Assembly (NCBI GenBank): GCA_947573485.1
Contig: CANPGB010000026.1
Span: 1-45,190, forward strand
Length of the DNA: 45,190 nucleotides
Direction of reading: 5' to 3'
Source of the DNA: an uncultured Porphyromonadaceae bacterium
Lineage (GTDB): Bacteria; Bacteroidota; Bacteroidia; Bacteroidales; Muribaculaceae
Position numbers and translations under genes: made by a program. Position 1 is the first letter of the stretch, and every line of letters starts with the position of its first letter. The notes below the pieces were generated by a model that had not been told where the DNA came from, did no database searches, and was given only the letters and a program-made list of their open reading frames with translations. This document shows positions 32,818 to 42,269 of this stretch, piece after piece.

Positions 32818-34749
32818 ATGGCTGAAAATAAAGAGGAATATAGCGCCAGTAACATCCAGGTGCTCGAAGGGCTCGAAGCAGTCCGCAAGCGTCCGGCGAT
32901 GTATATCGGCGACATCTCCGAAAAAGGTCTGCACCACCTCGTCTACGAGGTTGTGGACAACTCCATAGACGAAGCCCTCGCAGGTTATGCGAAGGAAATA
33001 AACGTCACTATCAACCCCGACAACTCGATAACCGTTGAAGACGATGGCCGCGGTATCCCCGTGGACATGCACGAGAAAGAGCACAAAAGCGCTCTCGAAG
33101 TCGTCCTCACCGTGCTCCACGCAGGCGGTAAGTTCGACAAAAGCAACTACAAGGTCTCCGGCGGCCTCCACGGCGTGGGCGTATCGTGCGTGAACGCACT
33201 CTCAACCTATCTCCGCGCCGAAGTTCGCCGTAACGGCAAAATCTACGCTCAGGAATACAGCTGCGGCAAGCCCACCACAGGCCTCGAAATCGTTGGCGAG
33301 AGCGACCATACCGGCACAACCGTAACCTTCAAGCCCGACGGAAGCATATTCACCACTACGGTTTACGACTACTCCACCCTGGCCAACCGCCTCCGCGACC
33401 TCGCTTTCCTCAACGCAGGCATCACACTCCACCTCACCGACAAGCGCCAACTCGACGCCGAGGGCAACCCCCGACGCGAGACTTTCTACTCGAAAGACGG
33501 TCTGCGGGAGTTCGTCGAATATATCGACGCCAACAAAGAGACCCTCATCAACGACGTCATCGACCTCAACACAGAGCGTGGCGGAGTGCCCATCGAAGTG
33601 GCTTTCACATACAACACCTCGTCGAACGAGAACATCTACTCGTACGTCAACAACATCCACACTATCGAAGGCGGCACCCACCTCACCGGTTTCCGCCGAG
33701 GCCTCACCTCAACCCTCAAGAAGTACGCCGAAGACAACGGCCTCCTCAAGAACGCAAAGGTTGAGATTGCCAGCGACGACTTCCGCGACGGCCTCACAGC
33801 CGTAATCTCGGTGAAAGTAATGGAGCCCCAGTTCGAGGGTCAGACCAAAACCAAGCTCGGCAACAGCGAGGTTATGGGCGCCGTGCAGGTGGCCGTGAGC
33901 GAAGCCCTCGGCAACTACCTCGAAGAGCACCCCCAGCAGGCAAAGACAATTGTCGAGAAAGTGATTCTCGCCGCCCGCGCACGAACCGCCGCACTCCGCG
34001 CACGTCAGGAAGTGATGCGCAAGACCCCGCTCGTAGGCGGTGGCCTCCCCGGCAAGCTCACCGACTGCTCGAGCCGCACCGCCGAAGACTGCGAGATATT
34101 CCTCGTCGAGGGTGACTCCGCAGGCGGTACAGCAAAGCAGGCGCGCGACCGCCGTTTCCAGGCCGTGCTCCCCCTCCGCGGTAAAATCCTCAACGTAGAG
34201 AAAGCCCTCGAGCACCGAATCTTCGACAGCCAGGAAATCACCAACCTCTTCAAGGCTCTGCGCGTGACCATAGGCACCGACGACGACAAAGACGCACCCA
34301 ACCTCTCGAAACTCGCCTACCACAAGGTGATTATCATGACCGATGCCGATGTCGACGGCGCACACATCGCCACACTGCTCATGACCTTCTTCTTCCGCCG
34401 CATGCGTCCCCTCATCGAGCAAGGATACCTCTACCTCGCTTCGCCCCCACTCTACAAATGCAAAATGGGCAAGAACGAGGAATATTGCTGGAACGACATG
34501 CAGGTGCAGCAGTTCATCGACAAATACGGCGAACGCACTTCGGTACAGCGATACAAAGGTCTCGGCGAGATGTCGGACGACGAGCTCCGATACACCACAA
34601 TGTCGCCTGAGCACCGAATCCTCAAACAGGTGCATATCAGCGACGCCGTAGAAGCCGACCGCATCTTCTCGATGCTCATGGGCGAAGATGTGGCTCCCCG
34701 ACGCGACTTCATCGAAGCAAACGCTACTTACGCCAACATCGACGCCTAA
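32818..34749 (+). CDS. gyrB: DNA gyrase subunit B
   Basis: A 643-residue ATPase subunit of gyrase, which introduces negative supercoils. In order there is the GHKL ATP-binding domain (EGLEAVRKRPAMYIGDI, VDNSIDEALAGY, DDGRGIPVDMHEKE, the HAGGKFDKSNYKVSGGLHGVG lid), the transducer domain and the TOPRIM domain with EGDSAGG starting at residue 431 and DADVDG near 509. The short C-terminal tail has QRYKGLGEMSDDELRYTTM. GyrB is favoured over ParE by the QAVLPLRGKILNVEKA block and overall match. It has its own promoter and a strong terminator. Confidence 0.97.
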   Translation: MAENKEEYSASNIQVLEGLEAVRKRPAMYIGDISEKGLHHLVYEVVDNSIDEALAGYAKEINVTINPDNSITVEDDGRGIPVDMHEKEHKSALEVVLTVLHAGGKFDKSNYKVSGGLHGVGVSCVNALSTYLRAEVRRNGKIYAQEYSCGKPTTGLEIVGESDHTGTTVTFKPDGSIFTTTVYDYSTLANRLRDLAFLNAGITLHLTDKRQLDAEGNPRRETFYSKDGLREFVEYIDANKETLINDVIDLNTERGGVPIEVAFTYNTSSNENIYSYVNNIHTIEGGTHLTGFRRGLTSTLKKYAEDNGLLKNAKVEIASDDFRDGLTAVISVKVMEPQFEGQTKTKLGNSEVMGAVQVAVSEALGNYLEEHPQQAKTIVEKVILAARARTAALRARQEVMRKTPLVGGGLPGKLTDCSSRTAEDCEIFLVEGDSAGGTAKQARDRRFQAVLPLRGKILNVEKALEHRIFDSQEITNLFKALRVTIGTDDDKDAPNLSKLAYHKVIIMTDADVDGAHIATLLMTFFFRRMRPLIEQGYLYLASPPLYKCKMGKNEEYCWNDMQVQQFIDKYGERTSVQRYKGLGEMSDDELRYTTMSPEHRILKQVHISDAVEADRIFSMLMGEDVAPRRDFIEANATYANIDA

Positions 34750-34758
34750 ACACACATA

Positions 34759-34805
34759 CCCCCCGGAGTGTTATATAAATAACAATAAACTCTCCGGGGG
34801 TTGTA
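34759..34805 (+). terminator. terminator after gyrB
   Basis: CCCCCCGGAG (34759-34768) pairs with CTCCGGGGG (34792-34800), with further A/T pairs inside, followed by TTGTATTATTTC. It lies 10 bases after the gyrB stop and before the RNase R start. Confidence 0.75.
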
Positions 34806-34857
34806 TTATTTCTCCTCCGGGGACCATCAACATAAAACACGTTCTCAACTTTCCGGC

Positions 34858-37101
34858 ATGGCAAAGACAACTAAAACTAAAAAACAGACGGAAGAGCTTC
34901 GAAGCGCCGTCGACAAATATATCTCACAGCAGAAAAACGGCACCTACAACTACCGGCAGGTGTCGCACGCCCTTGGCCTCGATACCCCCGCGGCCCAACG
35001 CGCAGTAGCGCTTTATCTTGCCGAACTCGCCTTCGACGGCGTGATTCTTGAGACGGCCCCGGGAAAATACAAGACCCCCAGCCGCACAGTGAGCGCCATG
35101 GGAGTCTTCTCACGCCGCTCAAACGGCAAGAACAGCGTTATTACCGACGGCGACGGCGAAGAAATTTTCGTGGCCGAGCGAAACTCCATGCACGCCCTCA
35201 ACGGCGACCGCGTCGAAGTTACAATAGCAGCCCGCGTAAAAGGCCGCGAACCCGAAGCCGAAGTCACACGCATCATAGAGAAGAAAGACCAGACATTCAT
35301 CGGCACGCTTAAAGTAGACAAGCACTTCGCCTACCTCCTCACCGACTCCAAATTCCTCGCCACCGACATATACATACCCAAGGGCAAGCTCAAAGGCGGT
35401 GTGACTGGCGACAAAGCGATAGTGCGCATCACAAACTGGCCCGACGACGCCAAGAACCCCCAGGGCGAAGTTATCGACATCCTCGGCAAGACCGGCGAGA
35501 ACCAGACCGAAATGCACGCCATCCTCGCCGAGTTCGGCCTCCCCTACCGCTACCCGCAGGCTGTGGAGAAAGCCGCCGACAAAATCGACGCCGGAATCAC
35601 TGACGACGTTGTGGCTGCCCGCGAGGACTTCCGCGGAGTGACAACCTTCACTATCGACCCCCGCGACGCCAAAGACTTCGACGACGCCCTCTCTATCCGT
35701 CGCCTCCCCAACGGCAACTACGAGGTAGGCGTCCATATCGCCGACGTCACGCACTACGTGAAGCCCGGCTCGATAATCGACCGCGAGGCCGAGGAACGCG
35801 CAACCAGCGTTTACCTCGTTGACCGCACCATACCCATGCTCCCGGAGCACCTCTCCAACGGCATTTGCTCGCTCCGCCCCAACGAAGACAAACTCACTTT
35901 CTCGGTAATCTTCGAGCTCGACAAGCAGGCACACATCGTAAACTCACGCATAGCCCGTACAGTTATCCGCAGCGACCGCCGCTTCACCTACGAAGAAGCT
36001 CAGGAAGTGATTGAAACAGGCAAAGGCGACTTCTCAAAAGAAATCCTCGCACTCGACCGCCTCGCAAAAACTATCCGCAAAAACCGCTACGACAATGGCT
36101 CCGTTGACTTCGACCGCGTGGAAGTGCGCTTCGACATCGACGAGAAGGGGCATCCCACCTCGGTGTTCTTCAAAGAATCGAAAGACGCCAACAAGCTCAT
36201 CGAGGAATTCATGCTCCTGGCAAACAAAGCCGTGGCCGAAGCCATTGGCGTTGTGCCCAAGCGCAAGAAAGCAAAAGCATTCGTTTACCGCGTGCACGAC
36301 GTGCCCGACGCCGAGCGCCTCAGCAACCTCGCCGCTCTCGCACGAACATTCGGCTACAAACTCAAAACCGAAGGCGAGCCCAAGGAAATAAACCGCTCTA
36401 TCAATAAAATGCTCCAGGACGTAAAGGGCAAAGGCGAAGAAAACCTCCTCGCAACTCTCGCCATACGCTCCATGGCAAAAGCTATTTACACCACCGAGAA
36501 CATCGGACACTACGGCCTCGGATTCGACTTCTACACACACTTCACCTCGCCTATACGCCGATACCCCGACATGATGGTGCACCGACTCCTCGAAAAATAC
36601 CTCGCCGGTGGCCGAAGCGTGAGCCTGGAGAAACTCGAGGAAGAGTGCAAGCACTCCTCCGACCAGGAGCAGCTCGCCGCAAACGCCGAGCGCGCATCTA
36701 TCAAATACAAACAGGTGGAATATATGGGCGACCACCTCGGCGAAGTGTTCTCGGGAGTAATATCGGGCGTCACCGAGTGGGGCCTCTACATAGAGCTCGA
36801 CGACAACAAATGCGAGGGCCTCGTGCCCATGCGCGACCTCGCCGACGACTATTACGACTTCGACGAACGCAACTACTGCCTCACCGGACGCAAATACAAC
36901 AACCGCTACCGCCTCGGCGACCACATCAAAGTGCAGGTAGCCCGCGCCGACCTCCAGCGCAAGCAGCTCGACTTCGTGGTTGTCGACGAAAAGAACCCGC
37001 CGCGCTCCCTCGACACCCTCGGAAACCGACCTGCACCCGGCGGTCGCCAGAGCCAGGAGAAGCCCGGCAAGAAAAAACGCAAAGGGCAGCGCCGACGCTG
37101 A
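34858..37101 (+). CDS. rnr: ribonuclease R
   Basis: A 747-residue 3'-5' exoribonuclease that degrades structured RNA. It has an N-terminal winged-helix region (about 15-75), cold-shock domains (about 75-230), and the RNB catalytic domain (about 260-590) with TIDPRDAKDFDDALS holding the metal-binding Asp cluster. The domain also has HIADVTHYV, LSNGICSL and TSPIRRYPDMMVHR. An S1 domain begins near 627 (GVISGVTEWGLYIEL) and the tail is very basic (KKKRKGQRRR). An alternative TTG start at 34801 falls in the gyrB terminator, so the ATG at 34858 is preferred. No promoter is obvious, so some readthrough from gyrB may feed it. Confidence 0.95.
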   Translation: MAKTTKTKKQTEELRSAVDKYISQQKNGTYNYRQVSHALGLDTPAAQRAVALYLAELAFDGVILETAPGKYKTPSRTVSAMGVFSRRSNGKNSVITDGDGEEIFVAERNSMHALNGDRVEVTIAARVKGREPEAEVTRIIEKKDQTFIGTLKVDKHFAYLLTDSKFLATDIYIPKGKLKGGVTGDKAIVRITNWPDDAKNPQGEVIDILGKTGENQTEMHAILAEFGLPYRYPQAVEKAADKIDAGITDDVVAAREDFRGVTTFTIDPRDAKDFDDALSIRRLPNGNYEVGVHIADVTHYVKPGSIIDREAEERATSVYLVDRTIPMLPEHLSNGICSLRPNEDKLTFSVIFELDKQAHIVNSRIARTVIRSDRRFTYEEAQEVIETGKGDFSKEILALDRLAKTIRKNRYDNGSVDFDRVEVRFDIDEKGHPTSVFFKESKDANKLIEEFMLLANKAVAEAIGVVPKRKKAKAFVYRVHDVPDAERLSNLAALARTFGYKLKTEGEPKEINRSINKMLQDVKGKGEENLLATLAIRSMAKAIYTTENIGHYGLGFDFYTHFTSPIRRYPDMMVHRLLEKYLAGGRSVSLEKLEEECKHSSDQEQLAANAERASIKYKQVEYMGDHLGEVFSGVISGVTEWGLYIELDDNKCEGLVPMRDLADDYYDFDERNYCLTGRKYNNRYRLGDHIKVQVARADLQRKQLDFVVVDEKNPPRSLDTLGNRPAPGGRQSQEKPGKKKRKGQRRR

Positions 37102-37110
37102 CAAAGAGCA

Positions 37111-37141
37111 GGGCGCGGCTCTCTGCCGCGAAGCCGCGCCC
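37111..37141 (+). terminator. GC-rich hairpin after RNase R
   Basis: GGGCGCGGCT at 37111-37120 pairs perfectly with 37132-37141 across an 11-base loop. No U-tract follows, so it may be a weak terminator or an mRNA-stabilising hairpin. Confidence 0.45.
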
Positions 37142-37204
37142 CGCAATATCGCAACCCTCCCTCCAAAGTCTATATCACTGTTACAAGCACACATTATATA
37201 ATAT

Positions 37205-37576
37205 ATGCTGCCTTCCTGGCTCCCTAACGGCCATATCGAAATAAAAGGCCTCAAGATTTATGCCCACCACGGCGTCGACCCGCAGGAAACGCTCGTGGGC
37301 AACAACTTCGAGGTCGACATAACTCTCGAATTCCCCTGCGAGCACGCCATGCGCACCGACCGCCTCGACCTGACCATAAGCTACGCCGAGGTTATCGACA
37401 TCGTAAAAGCCGAAATGGCCTTCCCCTCGAAACTGATAGAGAACGTTGTCTACCGCATCTACGAAGCTCTCACATACCGTTATACCCAAATTTCCTCAGG
37501 CCGCATCGCTATATACAAGCTCACGCCGCCGATATCGGCAGAGCTCGACAGGGTCGGCTTCGTCTACCATTGGTGA
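37205..37576 (+). CDS. folB: dihydroneopterin aldolase
   Basis: A 123-residue enzyme of folate synthesis that cleaves 7,8-dihydroneopterin to 6-hydroxymethyl-dihydropterin and glycolaldehyde. It has IEIKGLKIYAHHGVDPQE (active-site Glu in PQE), SYAEVIDIVKAEM, the LIENVVYRIYEAL helix and the catalytic Lys in AIYKLTPPI near residue 105. Its length is normal. It has about 100 bases of leader after RNase R and 82 bases before the export lipoprotein, so it may be a single-gene unit. The FolK-like protein at 13544-13915 would act next in the pathway. Confidence 0.94.
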   Translation: MLPSWLPNGHIEIKGLKIYAHHGVDPQETLVGNNFEVDITLEFPCEHAMRTDRLDLTISYAEVIDIVKAEMAFPSKLIENVVYRIYEALTYRYTQISSGRIAIYKLTPPISAELDRVGFVYHW

Positions 37577-37658
37577 GCCATTTTTCAATACTCACATATA
37601 ATAAACCGTGTTTTACGCCGTTAACTCATTTAGACAAATACTGAAACACATACCAATC

Positions 37659-38462
37659 ATGAACATAAAGTCGCTCGCATTTTCGGCCATTATAGCCATT
37701 GCGCTCGCCTCTTGCAACACTTCAAAAACGGTGCTACCCTACTTCACCGACATCAGCACCATCAAGGAGGCCACACTCCCCTCCGCCGACTTCATGCCCA
37801 AAATTCAGCCTGAAGATGAGCTCGCCATAACAGTGAGCTCCTCAAGCCCCTCTGCCACAACCGCATACAACCTGCCCTACGTAAACCCCGCATCACGCGA
37901 CGAGATTACCAAGGCAGTATCGCCGCGTATGCAGACATATACCGTCGACACACAGGGCGACATCGACTTCCCCGTCCTCGGCACACTGCACGTAGCCGGG
38001 CTCACCACCGAGCAAATCAAAGACCTCATCACCAAGCGCATAGCGAGCCAGGTAAAAGACCCCGTTGTCACCGTGCAGCTCGTGAACTTCGGCGTAGTGG
38101 TAGCCGGCGAGGTTAAGCAGCCTCAGCGAATCAACGTATCGGGCAACCGCATAAGCCTGCTCGACGCCCTCGCTCAGGCAGGCGACCTCACCGAGTACGG
38201 CGAGCGCTCTAACATCCTCATAATACGCGAGGAAAACGGCGAGCGCAAATACGCTCACGTCGACCTCAACTCCGCCGACGTGCTCACTTCGCCATACTAC
38301 TACCTCCAGCAGAACGACTATATCTACGTGGCGCCCAACAACATACGCCAGGCAAACTCCAAATACAACCAGAACAACGCGTTCAAGCTCTCCGTTATCT
38401 CCACTATTGTGAGCGCGGCCTCGGTTATCGCATCCCTCGTCATAGCACTTACCGTAAAATAA
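37659..38462 (+). CDS. polysaccharide export outer-membrane lipoprotein (Wza-like)
   Basis: A 267-residue export-channel lipoprotein. The start at 37659 gives a lipoprotein signal with lipobox LASC (Cys19); the open frame upstream to 37608 does not. It has a polysaccharide-export (Poly_export) domain at about 45-130 (IQPEDELAITVSS, YTVDTQGDIDFPVLGTLHVAGLTTEQIKD), an SLBB domain at about 145-205 (VVVAGEVKQPQRINV, ISLLDALAQAGDLTEYGERSNILIIRE) and a C-terminal hydrophobic helix (about 244-266) typical of the Bacteroidetes form. It pairs with the Wzc-like kinase 6 bases downstream. Confidence 0.94.
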   Translation: MNIKSLAFSAIIAIALASCNTSKTVLPYFTDISTIKEATLPSADFMPKIQPEDELAITVSSSSPSATTAYNLPYVNPASRDEITKAVSPRMQTYTVDTQGDIDFPVLGTLHVAGLTTEQIKDLITKRIASQVKDPVVTVQLVNFGVVVAGEVKQPQRINVSGNRISLLDALAQAGDLTEYGERSNILIIREENGERKYAHVDLNSADVLTSPYYYLQQNDYIYVAPNNIRQANSKYNQNNAFKLSVISTIVSAASVIASLVIALTVK

Positions 38463-38468
38463 ACAGTA

Positions 38469-40757
38469 ATGGCAGCAAACAAAAACTCCGACTTCATAGA
38501 CATCGCCGGTCTCCTAAAGCAGTACGTGTCAAAATGGTACCTGTTCGCCATTTCTGTAGTGGTGTGCCTGGGACTCGCTTTCGCATTCGTTAAAATCAGG
38601 CAGCCGGAATATGCCGTAAAAGCCAACCTCCTCATCTCTCCCGAGAAAGACACCCCCACCAACCCGCTGGGATCCCTCGGCTCGCTTTTCGGCTCGCAAG
38701 GATACGTCGACGACGAAATTTTCATAGTCTCGTCGCACTCACTCTACCGCAACGTAGTGAAAGAGCTCGGTCTCAACACCAAATACATCTACCACAAGAA
38801 CCTCTTCGTCAAAGAGCTGATGTACCCCGAGACTCCTATCTCGTTGGTGCCTCAGGCTGGTATAGCCGATACTCTGCGCCGCGGTATAGTATTCACCGTC
38901 AAGGCTAAACCCTCCGGTCAGGCAAGTATCAAAGCAAAAATCAAACGCACGACAGTAGCCGAAGTCAAAGACATAAGCCTGCCTTACACCCTCGACACCC
39001 CCCTGGGTAACTTCACTTTTGCCAAAACCGACGATTATCCGGCCGACAAAAACGTGAAGATGACAATCAGCTTCTCGGGCTACGACGCCGCAGCCGAAGG
39101 TCTCGACGAAACCGTGTCTACAGAAATAGCCTCAAAGCGAAGCAACGTGATCTCGCTCGGCATAAACACCACCAACACCGACTACGGTAAGGCCGTGCTC
39201 AACGAGATTATTGAAAAATACAATCAGCGCGGTGTCACCGAGAGCCGCGAGCAGAACACCCTCACCGCCAACTTTATCGACGGCCGCCTCGGCCTCCTCG
39301 CCGACGAGCTCAGCGCCGCCGAAGCCAACATCCTCAACTTCAAGCAAAAAAACGGCATCATCGACGTTATTACAGACGCTCAGTACAACACCGAGAAGAA
39401 AGCTAAAGTTGAAGAAAGCCTCCTCGAAGCACGCACTCAGGAAGAGATTATAAGCATGACCCGCGACTTCATCAACGAGCCCGGGAACTCTTACTCTCTC
39501 ATCCCCACAACGCTCAACAACGAAGGCATACAGCGCGCTATCGAAGGCTACAATGAACTCGTGCTCACACGCAACGAAATACAGCAGAGCGCAATGCCCG
39601 ACAACGTAGCCCTGCAACAAGTGTCGGAGCAGCTCGACATGCTCCGCGCCAACATCTCGTCATCGCTCAACCGTGCCCTCGAGACAGCCCGCGTCTCTGT
39701 CCGCGACCTCGCCCGTGAGATGAACTCCACAGAGTCGAGCCTGGCGCAACTTCCCGCACACGAACGCGAGTACCGCGACCTCATGCGCCAACAGACTGTC
39801 AAGCAGCAGCTCTTCATGTTCCTCCTCCAGCGCCGCGAAGAAACCTCAATGATGCTCGCCAACTCAGTGCCCAAGGGTATTGTCGTTGACGAAGCCTACA
39901 CCTTGAGCGAGCCCCTCGGCATGGGCAAGAAGATGATAATGATTATCGCCCTCATCCTTGGCCTGATGATACCCCCGGTATGGCTCTACCTGCGCAAGCT
40001 CCTGCACAACCGCTTCGAGACCCGCGCCGACGTCGAACGCATAACCGACGTGCCCATCCTCGGCGAGATGTGCATCGACGACTCCGGCCGACGCCTCGTG
40101 GTGAGCGCCGACGACACCTCGGCTACAGCAGAGCTCTTCCGACTTATGCGAAGCAACCTGCTGTTCATCCTCAACGACCCGCGCGACAAGGTGGTGCTCA
40201 TGACCTCCACGTCTTCGGGCGAGGGCAAATCGTTTATCTCAATCAACCTCGCAGCATCGCTCGCACTCCTTGGCAAGCGCGTGCTCCTCATAGGCATGGA
40301 TATACGCAACCCCCAGCTCGCCAACTACCTGGGTATAGCACCGCAATTCGGCCTCACACAGTATCTGTCGTCGTCGAACATCAGCATCGAACAGATGACA
40401 GTCGCTATCAAAGACGTGCCCAACCTCGACGTTATCTGCGCCGGACCCGTGCCTCCCAACCCCGCCGAGCTCCTAATCTCCGAGAAAGTCGACGAGCTCT
40501 TCAAGGAACTGCGCGAGCGCTACGACTACATTATCGTCGACACCGCGCCTATCGGTCTGGTGAGCGACACCTTCACCCTCGACCGCCTCGCCGACGCAGC
40601 TATCTACGTCTGCCGCGCAAACTACACCTCGCTCACCGACCTCGCTTCGGTGAACTCTATCTACGAGCAGCACCGCCTCAAGAAGCTCTCGCTCGCTATC
40701 AACGGCACCGCCTCGAAGAAAACCTACGGCTACGGCCGCAAGCACACCGCGAAATAA
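38469..40757 (+). CDS. Wzc-like chain-length regulator / tyrosine autokinase
   Basis: A 762-residue inner-membrane protein controlling capsule or exopolysaccharide polymerisation and export. It has a Wzz domain from residue 10, a first membrane helix at about 23-43, a periplasmic part with long coiled coil (about 265-490), a second helix near 480-505 (MIMIIALILGLMIPPVWLYL) and a BY-kinase domain (about 520-762). The kinase has Walker A SSGEGKSFISINLA, Walker A' VLLIGMDIRNP and Walker B YDYIIVDTAPIG. The C-terminal tyrosine cluster is small: only two Tyr in KKTYGYGRKH. It lies between the Wza-like and polymerase-like genes. Confidence 0.93.
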   Translation: MAANKNSDFIDIAGLLKQYVSKWYLFAISVVVCLGLAFAFVKIRQPEYAVKANLLISPEKDTPTNPLGSLGSLFGSQGYVDDEIFIVSSHSLYRNVVKELGLNTKYIYHKNLFVKELMYPETPISLVPQAGIADTLRRGIVFTVKAKPSGQASIKAKIKRTTVAEVKDISLPYTLDTPLGNFTFAKTDDYPADKNVKMTISFSGYDAAAEGLDETVSTEIASKRSNVISLGINTTNTDYGKAVLNEIIEKYNQRGVTESREQNTLTANFIDGRLGLLADELSAAEANILNFKQKNGIIDVITDAQYNTEKKAKVEESLLEARTQEEIISMTRDFINEPGNSYSLIPTTLNNEGIQRAIEGYNELVLTRNEIQQSAMPDNVALQQVSEQLDMLRANISSSLNRALETARVSVRDLAREMNSTESSLAQLPAHEREYRDLMRQQTVKQQLFMFLLQRREETSMMLANSVPKGIVVDEAYTLSEPLGMGKKMIMIIALILGLMIPPVWLYLRKLLHNRFETRADVERITDVPILGEMCIDDSGRRLVVSADDTSATAELFRLMRSNLLFILNDPRDKVVLMTSTSSGEGKSFISINLAASLALLGKRVLLIGMDIRNPQLANYLGIAPQFGLTQYLSSSNISIEQMTVAIKDVPNLDVICAGPVPPNPAELLISEKVDELFKELRERYDYIIVDTAPIGLVSDTFTLDRLADAAIYVCRANYTSLTDLASVNSIYEQHRLKKLSLAINGTASKKTYGYGRKHTAK

Positions 40758-40766
40758 GACCTACGG

Positions 40767-42257
40767 ATGTTGTCTCGCCCATTAGCAACGCAACTACCCG
40801 CCAACGAACCTGCTGTCGGCAATCTCAAGATTGCCGACAGACCTTATTTCGACCTCCCCAAAGCCGCCTGGCGCACGCCGGTGCTCTACATGCTCACCAT
40901 GTCGGCGCTCGGCCTGCAGTTCTACCCCGCCCTCCTCTTATTGTTCATCTTCTGGATTAAGGCATGGAAGAACGACCGCTACAACCTGGCCATAATGCTC
41001 ACAATCTTCTTCGGTGGCTACGGCATCACGCCCCCCGAGATGTTTCCCCTCTGGGCATCAGACCTCGCCACAGGCATAGCGGCAGTGTTATGGTGCATAT
41101 ATAAAAAGACGCCACTGCTGAAAAAGGTGCTGGTGGTGATTCTCATCTACTTCGCCATACTCTTCTTCATAGCCTCATGCTCTCTCGAAAGCATGAAGAT
41201 ACAGATATTGGGCATGCGCCACTACTGGGGTATAATCTACATGATAATACCCATAGCCGTTTTCGCAGGCAAAGACTTCGATATCCGCACATACTTCACC
41301 AGGCTGATGCCTTACACGCTCATATTCCTGATGTACTATGTCTGCGACGGATTCATACTCCCCGGCAACGTCTTTCTCCCCGCCACAAGTATTGCCGACC
41401 CCAATGCCACCACCACGTTCTACGACCCCTACATCCTCCCTCTCGGCTCCACCTTCCGCAAATACCCACCGGGATTCTATTTCGTAATACTCTCGGCACT
41501 CCCCGTAATACGCTACTACCGGCTGCGCTGGTGGCAATGGCTGCTGTTCCTCCTCGCCCTCGCCGCATGCCGCACATTCTCCATTATCTCGGGCTTCATC
41601 CTCCTCTGGATGCTCTTCCAGGGCTCCTTCAGGCGTTTCGTCAAATACTCAGCCATTGCAGTATTCTCTTTCGTGGCCATATACTTTGTCGATGGCCTGC
41701 TGCCCATGAAGTACAACGGAATATCCATGGAGTCGACTCTGCGTATAAAATCCACTATCGACCAGTTCGCCGAGCTCGCCGAGGCTGTCGATGATGAAGA
41801 CATCGCGCAGTTCGGCTCAGGCCGCATGGCGCAGATTATACCCAAGCTCGAGCTTGTGCTCGACGAACACCGCACTCTCACAGGTCTCGGCTTCCTCCAC
41901 GACACCAAAACCACCATCACGCGCTACATAGTCCACAACGATTATTACACCGACGTCACCCAGGCCGAAGAGGTGGCCACCGCCGTCGAGGTCATACCCA
42001 TGCAGATATTCCTCAACACCGGTTGGGTGGGTCTCATATCGCACATCCTCTTCTTCGTCGTGCTCTATCTTATGATACGCAAACTGCGCTACAGCGCCTA
42101 CTTCCTGTCGATTATCATCGCCATGTCGTGGTTCGGCATAGGCGGTTTCGTCGGCCTCATACGCTTCGAAGGCCTTTTCGTGGCCGGCCTATCCTTCGCC
42201 GTAGTGCTCCTCGAAAACAAACGGGCGAGCATCTACGCCCGCCCGTCTGAGCAATAA
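40767..42257 (+). CDS. polytopic membrane protein, probable polysaccharide polymerase or O-antigen ligase
   Basis: A 496-residue inner-membrane protein with about ten or more hydrophobic helices and a large periplasmic loop near 320-400 (after FSFVAIYFVDGLLPM). The loop holds GSGRMAQIIPKLELV and LTGLGFLHD, followed by HNDYY. This arrangement, with a GxGR-type loop and H-N-x-Y motif, resembles Wzy polymerases and WaaL ligases. It begins 9 bases after the Wzc-like gene and closes the module; its stop is 12 bases from the convergent ATPase stop. No sugar transferases adjoin, so the product is unknown. Confidence 0.8.
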   Translation: MLSRPLATQLPANEPAVGNLKIADRPYFDLPKAAWRTPVLYMLTMSALGLQFYPALLLLFIFWIKAWKNDRYNLAIMLTIFFGGYGITPPEMFPLWASDLATGIAAVLWCIYKKTPLLKKVLVVILIYFAILFFIASCSLESMKIQILGMRHYWGIIYMIIPIAVFAGKDFDIRTYFTRLMPYTLIFLMYYVCDGFILPGNVFLPATSIADPNATTTFYDPYILPLGSTFRKYPPGFYFVILSALPVIRYYRLRWWQWLLFLLALAACRTFSIISGFILLWMLFQGSFRRFVKYSAIAVFSFVAIYFVDGLLPMKYNGISMESTLRIKSTIDQFAELAEAVDDEDIAQFGSGRMAQIIPKLELVLDEHRTLTGLGFLHDTKTTITRYIVHNDYYTDVTQAEEVATAVEVIPMQIFLNTGWVGLISHILFFVVLYLMIRKLRYSAYFLSIIIAMSWFGIGGFVGLIRFEGLFVAGLSFAVVLLENKRASIYARPSEQ

Positions 42258-42269
42258 TTCCGTATTTTA

